Source of the DNA: Chitinophaga terrae (ex Kim and Jung 2007)
Lineage (GTDB): Bacteria > Bacteroidota > Bacteroidia > Chitinophagales > Chitinophagaceae
NCBI RefSeq assembly: GCF_900107795.1
Contig: NZ_FNRL01000036.1
Span: 1-37,981 of the forward strand
Reading direction: 5' to 3'
Length of the DNA stretch: 37,981 nt
Program-made: the position numbers and the translations under genes
In this document: positions 26,862 to 35,305 of the stretch, piece by piece
Position numbering within the stretch: position 1 is the stretch's first letter
Layout of the letters: every line of letters starts with the position of its first letter
Notes under the pieces: model-generated
The model's input: only the letters and a program-made list of their open reading frames with translations
Databases searched by the model: none
Told to the model about the DNA's origin: nothing

Positions 26862-28275
26862 CAATTTGCTAAGTAATTATATGGCAAAGCAAGTGTTTCT
26901 GCTTTCCCCCAACGATCATAATGTTGATTCAGCCAAATTAGTCAGTGTTTGCAAAGCGCTATCAATTCAATTTGACATTTCAGATGAGAATGTAAATGTG
27001 GATAAAAACATGATCGATTATATGTATGAAAATAACGGTTATGTGCTTAATCAACGAATGTTATCATTAATTCTTAAAAATATGCTTCCAGAGTATGAAG
27101 AGATGATATTTCAACCTGGCCAGTATACCCACATACTCGCTTCATGTCTTTCTTTACTTAAAAATTATATTGACGAAAATTTTGAGCAATATGTTGCAGG
27201 TATCTTCATCACAATCAATGAACACAACCAGGAGTCCCAAGAAACTATATTAAAAATATTAAATTCAGAAGTACTTTCTGAAAATACAAAACAGCAGGTT
27301 ATATTAAAAACGGATTTTCAATTAGAGAATATCGATACCTGCAACGACATACAGTTGTGGGATCTATTGATGCAACATGTGAGAATAAGTCCAACCTGGA
27401 ATAATATATATACTTACTATTCCTGTCCGATAAATGAGGATGCTGAAACAGCAGGTATTACTGAAGCATTAGTAACTTATTTAAACGCGAAAGAATGTAG
27501 CGAGCAACTATCCCAAAAACACATTTTCGATGACGCAGATAGCGGCGAGATAGTACGCATGATGAAAGATATATTTTCGAGCGGCAAACTTAATGATGAG
27601 TCATTCCCGATTTTATTGAGAGCAGTATCATTCCAATTCACAAATTTTGAGTTCAGCGCGACTTTGGAGTCACAATCTAAAATGTTAGTAGAAAGCAATA
27701 AAGTTATATTTGAAGCCATCACATTGAGCAGCCTTATGCAATATCATCCAACATTGGCAGCCAATTGGGTGGCGGATAATTGGACAGCTTTTATCAATAT
27801 TTTTGGCGAGGTGAAACTAAACTCACGCAGTTGGGCTAAGCTGATTGAAAGAACAGCAGGAAATTCCGCACAGCAAAATTTCCTGCTAGAAAAAATTCCT
27901 GGTGAAAATGTAGTTGCTGTTCTTGATCTAGGAGCCTCCATTCCAAATGAAATTATTTCTAAAAAACGAGTTAAAGCCGACTATCGCACAATTGAACGGA
28001 TATCCCTAAATCCAGCAATTGAAAAGAACATCGTTAACGTTCTATTGACGGAAAATTTAGGTAATCTCAATGAAAAAGAAGCCCGGCAAATACTATTAAA
28101 CATGGGTGCAGAGTATGCAGAGCTGACTCAAAGAGCAAATCCAAAGGTACCAAAATCGGATCTCATGGAAAATCTTCTGATGGCTTTGAAAGACAATGGA
28201 TTTTTTGTCGCTTCCTTTGAAACAAAAAATAAGTACATACATGTGACGTCCACGCCAAAAGAGGACCCGGAATAG
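26809..28275 (+). pseudogene. C-terminal remnant of a large helical-repeat protein, possibly a YobI-like NTPase
   Basis: The frame opens just after TAA at 26806-26808 with GNIISYADVQDLVKQNDNNL and runs about 488 codons. The first usable start is GTG 26833 (480 residues), inside the end of the truncated kinase gene. It is entirely soluble and helical, with repeat-like units (DYMYENNGYVLNQRMLSLIL, ETILKILNSEVLSENTKQQV, LWDLLMQHVRISPTWNNIYT). The pattern reminds me of the C-terminal repeats of YobI-family P-loop NTPases, proteins over 1,000 residues long, but no P-loop is present and I cannot confirm this. The reading starts mid-domain, so it is a remnant whose N-terminal part was lost in the same event that removed the kinase domain. 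A terminator-like hairpin follows. Confidence 0.5.
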
Positions 28276-28332
28276 AATGATTGCCGCACAATTTCACAAG
28301 AGATGGATAATACCAAAAAGTAGCAAACAACC

Positions 28333-28367
28333 AGAGAAGGTGCATCGATAGGTGCGCCTCTTTTTTT
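28333..28367 (+). terminator. Rho-independent terminator
   Basis: GGTGC (28339-28343) pairs with GCGCC (28354-28358), an outer GAG/CTC pair extends it, and a run of seven T follows. The position 60-90 bases after the stop of the helical-repeat remnant fits a terminator for it. Confidence 0.65.
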
Positions 28368-28496
28368 GGTAGTTATTGACACGACAGCATGCGCTTCTTA
28401 TCCATTTTTAGGCCAGTTAAATTATATTTTTCCCATGTGGGAAAAAATTTTCCGTACAGCGATTAAATTTATAGTTATTAGATTAAGCGTGTGATT

Positions 28497-28658
28497 ATGG
28501 AAAATTTGCTGATAGAAGAAATAATCAAAGAGCTGAAAAAACAAGGGATACAGATTGATGAAAATACAGCAGAGGAAATTTTGCAATTTTTAACTGAAAT
28601 AGCAGAGATAGCGGTTTCACAATACTTACAAGATGATGACAGCGGACCTATATTGTAG
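28497..28658 (+). CDS. Small acidic helical protein overlapping the recombinase start
   Basis: An open frame of 53 residues from ATG 28497 to TAG 28656-28658: MENLLIEEIIKELKKQGIQI, then DENTAEEILQFLTEIAEIAV and an acidic end. It is strongly helical and acidic, with no known domain. It overlaps the start of the first serine recombinase (28633) by 26 bases in another frame, so translation of the two is probably coupled. A small partner upstream of a recombinase could act as a directionality factor or inhibitor, but that is inference. The second recombinase lacks such a leader gene. Confidence 0.55.
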   Translation: MENLLIEEIIKELKKQGIQIDENTAEEILQFLTEIAEIAVSQYLQDDDSGPIL

Positions 28659-30105
28659 AGTAAGTACAGATGAACAAGCTGATAAAGGTTACTCCCTTAG
28701 AGATCAGGACGAAAAGCTACGACGGTATTGTGAACAACATGCCATCATGGTACGCAGAGTTATTACTGAAGATTACTCTGCCAAGTCATTTAACCGTCCT
28801 GAATGGAAAAAATTACTGACTGAGTATAAAAAAAAGGGCAGGAGTTCGCCCGCGCTGATATTGTTTACTAAATGGGACCGGTTTAGCCGGAAAACTGCTG
28901 ATGCCTATAATATGATTGCATTGTTGAATGATTACGGTATTGAACCAAGAGCTATCGAACAACCTCTTGATCTTTCTGTTCCAGAAAGCAAAGTTATCTT
29001 GGCGATTTACCTTGCGGCTCCAGAAGTGGAAAATGATCGGAGGTCGCTAAATGTGATCAGTGGCATGAGAAGGGCAAGGAAGGAAGGAATATACATGGGA
29101 GTGGCGCCGTTTGGATACCGCAACAAAATTGATGAAATCCGTGGTAAACATATAGGTATCTATGCGAAAGAGGCTGTACTTGTTAGATGGATTTTTGAGG
29201 AACTAGCAAAAGATAGATACAACAGTGAACAAATATTCAAAATGGCACAAAACCGTGGCTTTCCTAAGAGCAAAGCTCAATTCTGGCGGCTCATACAAAA
29301 CCCGGTTTATTGCGGCAAAATCTTTATACATGCATTCAAAAATGAAGCGGCATCTGTTGTACCAGCTTTACATACACCTATTATAACTGAGGCATTGTAT
29401 AATGAAGTTCAGCGGGTCCTTCGCGAAAGAGCGAGAAAACCCCACGCACCAAAGCCGAAAGTTGTGTCACACAGTATGCTCCCATTAAGAGGATTTTTGA
29501 TCTGTCCTAGTTGTGGACGAACACTAACGGGCAGTGCATCCCTGGGAAGAAATAAATCATACAGTTACCACTATTACCATTGCCGCAATAAATGCCAGGT
29601 TAGATATAAAGCGTTTGACCTTAATGCAGCTTTTGAAGATCATTTGGCAAAAATGAAATTAAAATCTTGGGCGATGCCATTATTTCAAAAAGCCATTGTC
29701 CAAACATATAAAGCAGAGACTAGAGCTGTACGCCAGATCCAAGGCCAAATGGTTATTGACGTTAAAGACCTAAACGAGAAAATAGGTAAAGCTCGAAATC
29801 TTTTCATTTCTGGAGAACTGGAACCTGAGGATTTCAAAATGTTTAAAGCTGATAATGAACATAAGATTAAGCTACTTGAAGAGCAGCTCTCCACATACCG
29901 ACATTCCAAATATAATTTAGATAACTTTTTAAGCCAGGTGATGGAAAATCTTTGCCACATTTCTTATCTCTATAAATACGGGTCTGCTGAACAAAAAAGA
30001 AAAATTGTATGTTTTATCTATCCTGAAAAATTCATTTTTGATGGGACTACTCGTCCTAAAGCTAAGGTCAGCAAGCCGCTTGAAATCCTATATCATTTTG
30101 CGTAA
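28633..30105 (+). CDS. Large serine recombinase (first copy)
   Basis: This 490-residue site-specific recombinase has three regions. The N-terminal resolvase domain has nucleophile Ser11 in RVSTDEQADKGYS, ending with LSVPESKVILAIYLAAPEVE. The recombinase domain holds ISGMRRARKEGIYMGVAPFG, WRLIQNPVYCGKIF and ALYNEVQRVL. A zinc ribbon follows (LICPSCGRTLTGSASLG, then YYHCRNKC), and then a coiled coil. It would cut and join DNA at short attachment sites by a Ser-phosphate covalent intermediate. The start was chosen because MMTADLY aligns with MITADLY of the second copy. It differs from that copy in the C-terminus, ending at HFA without the tail derived from ssrA. It may be an older integrase of a nested element or a helper. 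Confidence 0.9.
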   Translation: MMTADLYCRVSTDEQADKGYSLRDQDEKLRRYCEQHAIMVRRVITEDYSAKSFNRPEWKKLLTEYKKKGRSSPALILFTKWDRFSRKTADAYNMIALLNDYGIEPRAIEQPLDLSVPESKVILAIYLAAPEVENDRRSLNVISGMRRARKEGIYMGVAPFGYRNKIDEIRGKHIGIYAKEAVLVRWIFEELAKDRYNSEQIFKMAQNRGFPKSKAQFWRLIQNPVYCGKIFIHAFKNEAASVVPALHTPIITEALYNEVQRVLRERARKPHAPKPKVVSHSMLPLRGFLICPSCGRTLTGSASLGRNKSYSYHYYHCRNKCQVRYKAFDLNAAFEDHLAKMKLKSWAMPLFQKAIVQTYKAETRAVRQIQGQMVIDVKDLNEKIGKARNLFISGELEPEDFKMFKADNEHKIKLLEEQLSTYRHSKYNLDNFLSQVMENLCHISYLYKYGSAEQKRKIVCFIYPEKFIFDGTTRPKAKVSKPLEILYHFA

Positions 30106-30176
30106 GGGACTTCAGTTCACTTTTATGTAAGCTTTCAAATGAGTAGCCGTTAGCCCATCAAACAGCATACAATACT

Positions 30177-30452
30177 TCAATTATCAAATTCAGAAAAGAA
30201 GTCTGAAACCTTTACTCCCATACCTTGAACTATCTTTATTAATGTTGATACCCGGAGATCTTGTCCATTTTCATATCTTCCATACAAGGTTTTACTAATT
30301 CCTAATTCCTCCGCAAAGCGCTTGTAGCTGGGAAAGCCTCTTTTCTTCCTGTTCTTCTTCAAAAGACGAGAGATTTTGTGATTTATTTCATCTTTGGATT
30401 GAATATTCTCCTTATAAATCTCCTTGTGTGATTTAGCCGCCATGCCTCGCAT
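30177..30452 (-). CDS. XRE-family transcriptional regulator
   Basis: This 91-residue protein is one helix-turn-helix domain of the Cro/CI type: RLLKKNRKKRGFPSYKRFAE leads into ELGISKTLYGRYENGQDLRV, then STLIKIVQGMGVKVSDFF. The start is ATG 30452 or, three codons later, ATG 30443 (MAAKSHKEI). It lies between the two recombinase genes and is divergent from the second, so it is well placed to control recombinase 2 and itself from the 195-base shared region. There is no sensing or protease domain, so induction would not be by self-cleavage. The family is clear; the target is inferred. Confidence 0.85.
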   Translation of the reverse strand: MRGMAAKSHKEIYKENIQSKDEINHKISRLLKKNRKKRGFPSYKRFAEELGISKTLYGRYENGQDLRVSTLIKIVQGMGVKVSDFFSEFDN

Positions 30453-30529
30453 TTTAAGATAAAATACTCCATAACAGCGAAACTACCTATTTATGCCCCT
30501 AAAAAAGTGGCTTTTTTGTACATTTTATT

Positions 30530-30537
30530 TACTTTTG
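30530..30537 (+). promoter_or_regulatory. -7 promoter element for the second recombinase
   Basis: TACTTTTG matches the Bacteroidota -7 consensus TAnnTTTG fully and lies 110 bases before the recombinase ATG, in the region shared with the divergent XRE gene. A TTTTTTG stretch just upstream is closer than the usual -33 spacing, so only the -7 is secure. Confidence 0.4.
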
Positions 30538-30647
30538 GACAGGGTACAAAGCTAGAATGACCTATAATTTCAACTTCAAAACCATATAGGCATATTCGAG
30601 TTTTGGCCCTCAAAAGAAAACCAATTAACTACCAAACATAAAACGTT

Positions 30648-32225
30648 ATGATAACAGCTGACCTCTATATCCGCGTAAGCACTGACGAACAAGCGGATAA
30701 AGGCTACTCTCAACGAGATCAAGACGAGCGGCTTCAAAGACACTGCCAACAACAAGGTATTATCATTCGGAAAATCATTTATGAGGATCATTCCGCCAAA
30801 TCTTTTAATCGACCAGAATGGAAAAAAATGTTGACGGAATACAAAGGCAGAAGCAGATCAAAGCCCAATCTGATATTATTCACTAAATGGGATCGCTTCA
30901 GTAGAAAAGCCGCTGATGCCTATGCGATGATAGGCTTATTGAACACTTATGGGGTTGAGCCGAGGGCCATCGAGCAGCCGCTTGATCTTTCTGTTCCAGA
31001 AAGTAAGGTGATCTTGGCGATTTACCTTGCGACCCCAGAAGTGGAAAATGATCGGAGATCTCTAAATGTGATCAGTGGAATGAGAAGGGCAAGGAAGGAA
31101 GGAAGATACATGGGGGTGGCGCCGTTTGGATATAAAAATAGAATCACTGAAAACCACGAAAAATATATTGCGGTCCATCCTGAAAATGCCGCTTTGGTAC
31201 GTTGGGTTTTTGAAGAGATTGCTGCGAATAGATACAACACTCATCAGATATGGAGAATGGCACAGAAAAAAGGGTTTAAGAGAAGTCTGAGTCAATTTTG
31301 GCGGCTCATTCAAAACCCTGTATACATGGGCAAAATCTTTATACACGCATTCAAAAATGAAGAAGAGATGGTAGTGGATGGATTGCATGAACCTCTTATC
31401 AGTGAAGCCTTATTCTATGAGGTGCAAGACCTTTTAATGGATAGATCCAAAACCAAGCCCGTTAAAAAAGCGAAAGTGGTTTCTGACAAATGTTTGCCTT
31501 TGAGAAATTTCCTAATATGTCCAGATTGTGGTGGCATGTTAACCGGCAGCGCTTCATTAGGAAGGCAGAAAGATAAAAGCTATCATTATTATCACTGTCG
31601 AAATAAATGTAAGGCACGGTTTAAAGCCGACGAATTAAACCTGGCTTTTGAGGAACATTTAAGAAAGCTCGTTCCAACGCCAGAAACTGCAAACTTGTTC
31701 AGGCAAACAGTCATGTCCGCTGTAAATGGAGAAGTAAGTGGCGCGAAAAGCATTAAAAGTCAGTTACTGGATGAAATCCAATATTTAACTGACAAAATAG
31801 CAAAGGCCCGAGACTTATTAATAGCGGGAGACCTGGAACCTGAAGATTTTAAGGCGATAAAAAACGATTGCGGAAGAAAAATTGTGGTGCTCGAAGCTCG
31901 CGTTACAGAAGTCCAAACATCTCGAGGGGGAATTGACAAAACGTTAGATCAAGCGCTTAAAAACCTGACAAAATTGTACTTTTTATACAAACATGGTTCA
32001 ATAATTCAAAAAAGAAGGATCATTGATTGGACATATCCCGAAAACATGCTTTTTGACGGCACCAATTGTCCAAACGGTAACAGCAACCCGGTAATTAAGC
32101 TGATATCCGCTCTGGACGCAGACTTAGCAGAAAATAAAAACGGTACATCCAATCAAAATGATCAAATGTACCGCAAAGTGGAGGTGGCGAGAGTCGAACT
32201 CGCGTCCAAACATAATCGCCGATAG
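30648..32225 (+). CDS. Large serine recombinase, likely integrase of the ssrA-inserted element
   Basis: This 525-residue recombinase has the layout of the first copy: Ser11 in RVSTDEQADKGYS, an almost identical catalytic region (LDLSVPESKVILAIYLA, then EVENDRRSLNVISGMRRARK), a recombinase domain (FWRLIQNPVYMGKIF), a zinc ribbon (LICPDCGGMLTGSASLG, YYHCRNKC) and a coiled coil. The gene runs into ssrA, so its last 16 codons (from KVEVARVELA to TAG 32223-32225) are the 3' end of the tmRNA read on the opposite strand. That is the arrangement expected of an integrase next to its attachment site. After excision the C-terminus would differ. Control by the divergent XRE protein is likely. Confidence 0.9.
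   Translation: MITADLYIRVSTDEQADKGYSQRDQDERLQRHCQQQGIIIRKIIYEDHSAKSFNRPEWKKMLTEYKGRSRSKPNLILFTKWDRFSRKAADAYAMIGLLNTYGVEPRAIEQPLDLSVPESKVILAIYLATPEVENDRRSLNVISGMRRARKEGRYMGVAPFGYKNRITENHEKYIAVHPENAALVRWVFEEIAANRYNTHQIWRMAQKKGFKRSLSQFWRLIQNPVYMGKIFIHAFKNEEEMVVDGLHEPLISEALFYEVQDLLMDRSKTKPVKKAKVVSDKCLPLRNFLICPDCGGMLTGSASLGRQKDKSYHYYHCRNKCKARFKADELNLAFEEHLRKLVPTPETANLFRQTVMSAVNGEVSGAKSIKSQLLDEIQYLTDKIAKARDLLIAGDLEPEDFKAIKNDCGRKIVVLEARVTEVQTSRGGIDKTLDQALKNLTKLYFLYKHGSIIQKRRIIDWTYPENMLFDGTNCPNGNSNPVIKLISALDADLAENKNGTSNQNDQMYRKVEVARVELASKHNRR
32175..32225. other. Right attachment site (attR) in the 3' end of ssrA
   Basis: The tmRNA acceptor stem and T-arm (32179-32210) form the right boundary of the integrated element; tmRNA 3' ends are well-known integration targets. 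The base triplet after the discriminator is CTT rather than CCA, which may be element-derived sequence. I find no second copy of the ssrA 3' end in the window, so attL is outside it or shares only a very short core. The exact crossover is not determined. Confidence 0.6.
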
Positions 32226-32549
32226 CTTTCTACATGCTTATTTATGCATTGCTTTGTCGGAACCTGGCAGGGGCATAACGAACCAACCCTGTTCTTATCC
32301 GTTGTTGTTTCAGCATCCACTCACAGAAACCATGAATGCCTATCCCTATGGGTTTATGATTCAGCGGCGGGAGTCGCATAAGGCGACAACTCCAGGCGGC
32401 TATAATGGGTGTCTAATCGCTGATTAGGCAGCCATGGCGTAGTTAGATTCGCCAATTAAATTTTGAATATTCAGATTATCGTGCTAATTATCCAACGCAC
32501 GGCATGCTTACACTATCAAAGATCTATGCTGTCAAAACCAGGCACCCCC
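32179..32549 (-). ncRNA. ssrA: tmRNA
   Basis: On the minus strand the 5' end GGGGGTG (32549-32543) pairs with CACCTCC at the 3' end (32186-32180), giving a 7-base acceptor stem with one G-U pair. TGGTTTTGACAGC follows the 5' end, and a T-arm GCGAG-TTCGACT-CTCGC precedes the 3' end. The tag reading frame (32453-32424) encodes GESNYAMAA and ends in TAA, close to the Bacteroidota tag pattern. The RNA rescues stalled ribosomes by acting as tRNA and then mRNA. CCA is not encoded. The 3' end is intact despite element insertion, as usual when the element carries the matching end. Confidence 0.93.
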
Positions 32550-32561
32550 TGGAATTCGCTG

Positions 32562-32569
32562 CAAATATA
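32562..32569 (-). promoter_or_regulatory. -7 promoter element of ssrA
   Basis: On the minus strand TATATTTG is a full match to TAnnTTTG and lies 12 bases upstream of the mature tmRNA 5' end. No clear -33 TTG is seen at the expected distance. Confidence 0.6.
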
Positions 32570-32587
32570 CAGCTTTTTTATGATAAT

Positions 32588-32622
32588 CTGCAGGTTAGCA
32601 GATCAAAACCACTAGCCTGCAG
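32588..32622. terminator. Hairpin after rseP, candidate terminator
   Basis: CTGCAGG and CCTGCAG form a perfect 7-base outer stem, with TAG/CTA extending it after a one-base mismatch. It lies between the stop of rseP (32631) and the ssrA promoter, both on the minus strand. No T-run follows on the minus strand, so efficiency is doubtful. Confidence 0.4.
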
Positions 32623-32630
32623 ACAATATT

Positions 32631-33962
32631 TTAGAAGAACTTCTGCACCCATCTCCATATATCCAGCCCGTTAGCAAACAACAGCAAGCCGAACAGGATC
32701 ACCATACCCACTACCTGGGCATATTCCAGGAACTTCTCGCTAGGCTTCCGCCCGGTAACAATCTCGTATAAGAGGAACAGCACATGACCGCCATCTAACG
32801 CCGGGATAGGCAGGATATTCATGAAGGCCAGGATAATTGAGAGAAATGCCGTCAGGTTCCAGAACGAAACCCAATCCCAGCTAGCCGGGAATAACTGTGC
32901 AATACTCGCAAAACCACCTACCGATTCAGTTGTTTTCACTTCTTTGGAAACAAAGATCAATCGCAACTGACGCACATAGTCTTTCAGCTTTTCCACTCCC
33001 TTGTGAAACCCGGCAGGAAGCGATTCAAAGAAACTATAATGCTGGGTATACAGCTCTAACGGTTCTTTCCCAGCGATACCTAACATGCCTTCCTTGGAAA
33101 GCGTAACGCTGATGTGCAGGGTATCTTTACCTCTTAATACTCCCAGGTCTACCTGTTCGTTTTTATGTTTCCTTAATTCGGTGGTGAACTCGCCCATAAA
33201 CCTGGTCAACTGCCCGTTCACCGAAAACAGGGTATCCCCCTTCTTCAGGTCTGTTTTCAGCGCAGCGCTGTTTGGCAGGATAGTATCTATAATGAACGGT
33301 CTTCTTGCTCCTACAAACGGAGCTTTACGCTTGATAAGGTTCCTGATAAACCCGTCTGGCACTGCCAGGCTGAGTGTCTGCCCATCTCTTTCTACCTGGA
33401 TGGTTTTTACTTCGTTCAGGATCACATCTGAAACGATGGCATCGAAATACACGATAGGACGGTTATCTAACGACACCAGTTTATCGCCATCCCGGATGCC
33501 GATGCTACGACCCAGCGAATCCGCTTCCACCCCGTATATTACGCTGGCATTGGGCAGATGGGTTTCTCCATAATGCCATAACAACATCGCGTAAATAAAG
33601 AACGCCAGCAATATGTTCACTGTTACCCCGCCGATCATGATGATAAGCCGCTGCCACGCCGGTTTGGCCCTGAATTCATAAGGTTTGGCCGGTTGCGCCA
33701 TCTGCTCCTTATCCATACTTTCATCTATCATCCCGGATATTTTTACATAACCGCCCAATGGCAGCCATCCGAGACCATATTCAGTTTCCCCTTTCTTGAA
33801 TTTGAATATGGAAAACCAGGGATCGAAGAACAGGTAAAATTTCTCTACCCGGGTTTTAAATAATTTGGCAGGGATAAAGTGCCCCAGCTCATGTAATACT
33901 ACCAGTATAGAGAGCGACAGTATCAATTGAGCTGCCTTTATTAATATTTCCTCAGTACTCAT
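32631..33962 (-). CDS. rseP: Site-2 intramembrane protease RseP
   Basis: This 443-residue membrane metalloprotease of the S2P family has the zinc motif VVLHELGHF near residues 22-30 in the first membrane segment, two PDZ-like stretches in the centre (GVEADSLGRSIGIRDGDKLV; LPNSAALKTDLKKGDTLFSV) and NILPIPALDGGHVLF in a C-terminal segment, which supplies the third zinc ligand. It cuts membrane-bound anti-sigma factors and leftover signal peptides. It follows dxr by 86 bases on the same strand, an arrangement common in Bacteroidota. Length and motifs are complete. Confidence 0.95.
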   Translation of the reverse strand: MSTEEILIKAAQLILSLSILVVLHELGHFIPAKLFKTRVEKFYLFFDPWFSIFKFKKGETEYGLGWLPLGGYVKISGMIDESMDKEQMAQPAKPYEFRAKPAWQRLIIMIGGVTVNILLAFFIYAMLLWHYGETHLPNASVIYGVEADSLGRSIGIRDGDKLVSLDNRPIVYFDAIVSDVILNEVKTIQVERDGQTLSLAVPDGFIRNLIKRKAPFVGARRPFIIDTILPNSAALKTDLKKGDTLFSVNGQLTRFMGEFTTELRKHKNEQVDLGVLRGKDTLHISVTLSKEGMLGIAGKEPLELYTQHYSFFESLPAGFHKGVEKLKDYVRQLRLIFVSKEVKTTESVGGFASIAQLFPASWDWVSFWNLTAFLSIILAFMNILPIPALDGGHVLFLLYEIVTGRKPSEKFLEYAQVVGMVILFGLLLFANGLDIWRWVQKFF

Positions 33963-34048
33963 TTACAGTGTTTTCTGCTTTAATTGTCCAAGATATCGGT
34001 TTTGGCAGATATTCAGGACAAAAGTGTTGTTAATTTTTTAAGAGCGAT

Positions 34049-35215
34049 CTATATAATGATAGCATTGATAAGGGATGCAGCATGTTCCCGTGCAGCGCGG
34101 TCGCACTGGTAGTAGTCATTCAACGTTGGCTGCTCTATGAATGGTATTTTCACCAATGTTTCTTCAATTACTTCTGTCATTTGTAAGAAACCGATCCTGT
34201 TCTTTAAGAATGCATTCACTACTTCTTCATTCGCTGCATTCATTACGCAGGCTGCATTTCCGCCTTTGTGCATGGCATCGATCGCAATGGCCAGGTTACG
34301 GAAAGTTTTGGTATCCGGCTGCTCAAAGGTGAGCGTTGGGTAATTTTTGAAAGAAAAGCGAGGGAAATCGTTCGTTAAACGGTCGGGATATCCCAGTGCA
34401 TATTGGATAGGCAGTTTCATATCAGGCAATCCCATCTGCGCTTTCAGGGAGCCGTCAACAAATTGCACCATAGAGTGGATAATTGACTGTGCATGTACCA
34501 CTACTTCAATGTTTTCCGGCGCCAGGCCAAATAACCAGCGGGCCTCTATCATTTCCAACCCTTTATTCATCAGGGTAGCGGAATCGATGGTGATCTTCGC
34601 TCCCATGCTCCAGTTAGGATGCTGTAAAGCATGGTCTTTCTTCACATTGATAAGGAAATTTGGTTTCTTCCCCAGGAACGGACCGCCGGAAGCAGTGAGG
34701 ATCACTTTTTCCACTTTCGACATAGGTTCGCCCAACAGGCATTGGAAAATAGCCGAATGCTCTGAATCTACAGGGATAACGGGTACATTTTTCCTGCGGG
34801 CGGTGGCCATTACGATATCGCCTGCCACTACCAGGGTCTCTTTATTTGCAAGGGCAACGGGAGTGCCTTGTTCTATGGCTGCTAATGTAGGTGCCAGGCC
34901 TGCAAATCCCATGATCGCAGCCAACACCATATCAATAGAATTCCAGGCAGCTACTTCCACCATTGACTGTGCGCCTGCGAAAACTTTGATGCCTTTATCG
35001 AATAAAACATCTTTAACCTGTTTGTATTTAGCTTCGCTGCCAATTACCACCGCGTTGGGTTTGAATTTTAACGCTTGTTCAATTAACAGGTCTGCATTTT
35101 GTTGTGCGGTCAGTACTTCTACACTAAATCTGTCGGGATGCGCCGCGATCACCTCCAGTGCTTGTATGCCTATTGAGCCGGTAGAGCCGAATATGGCAAT
35201 TTTTCGTTTATTCAT
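34049..35215 (-). CDS. dxr: 1-deoxy-D-xylulose-5-phosphate reductoisomerase
   Basis: This 388-residue protein is the second enzyme of the MEP isoprenoid pathway, converting DXP to 2-C-methyl-D-erythritol 4-phosphate with NADPH and a divalent metal. The NADPH loop GSTGSIGIQALEVI is at 10-23, ANKETLVVAG near 122-131, and the metal/substrate region VIPVDSEHSAIFQCL near 145-160; SGGPFLGKK and MNKGLEMIEARWLF follow in order. It is full length. It lies upstream of rseP in the same direction. Confidence 0.96.
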   Translation of the reverse strand: MNKRKIAIFGSTGSIGIQALEVIAAHPDRFSVEVLTAQQNADLLIEQALKFKPNAVVIGSEAKYKQVKDVLFDKGIKVFAGAQSMVEVAAWNSIDMVLAAIMGFAGLAPTLAAIEQGTPVALANKETLVVAGDIVMATARRKNVPVIPVDSEHSAIFQCLLGEPMSKVEKVILTASGGPFLGKKPNFLINVKKDHALQHPNWSMGAKITIDSATLMNKGLEMIEARWLFGLAPENIEVVVHAQSIIHSMVQFVDGSLKAQMGLPDMKLPIQYALGYPDRLTNDFPRFSFKNYPTLTFEQPDTKTFRNLAIAIDAMHKGGNAACVMNAANEEVVNAFLKNRIGFLQMTEVIEETLVKIPFIEQPTLNDYYQCDRAAREHAASLINAIII

Positions 35216-35255
35216 TACGGTGATTTACGTTTTTTCAGTTAACAACAAGATGAAA

Positions 35256-35282
35256 CAATTATCGCCGGACCGGCGATAATTG
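35256..35282 (-). terminator. Terminator between the GH3-family gene and dxr
   Basis: CAATTATCGCC and GGCGATAATTG form a perfect 11-base stem around a 5-base loop, 24 bases beyond the stop of the GH3-family gene. On the minus strand it is followed by TTTCATCTTGTT. Placement and stem strength fit a rho-independent terminator that separates this gene from dxr. Confidence 0.65.
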
Positions 35283-35305
35283 CAATGGTTATTTTATGAT
35301 CAATA

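Noticed and set aside
1..32175. A second copy of the ssrA 3' end as attL
   Set aside because: I looked for the T-arm and acceptor-stem sequence elsewhere in the window and found none; serine recombinase sites may share only a few bases, so attL cannot be placed.
32158..32427. Plus-strand frame starting MIKCTAKWRWRESNSRP
   Set aside because: It is antisense to ssrA; the WRWRESNSRP phrase is the well-known artefact of translating a tRNA/tmRNA T-arm and acceptor stem.
34347..35279. 310-codon plus-strand frame antisense to dxr
   Set aside because: It is the mirror of the highly conserved dxr gene and has no features of its own.
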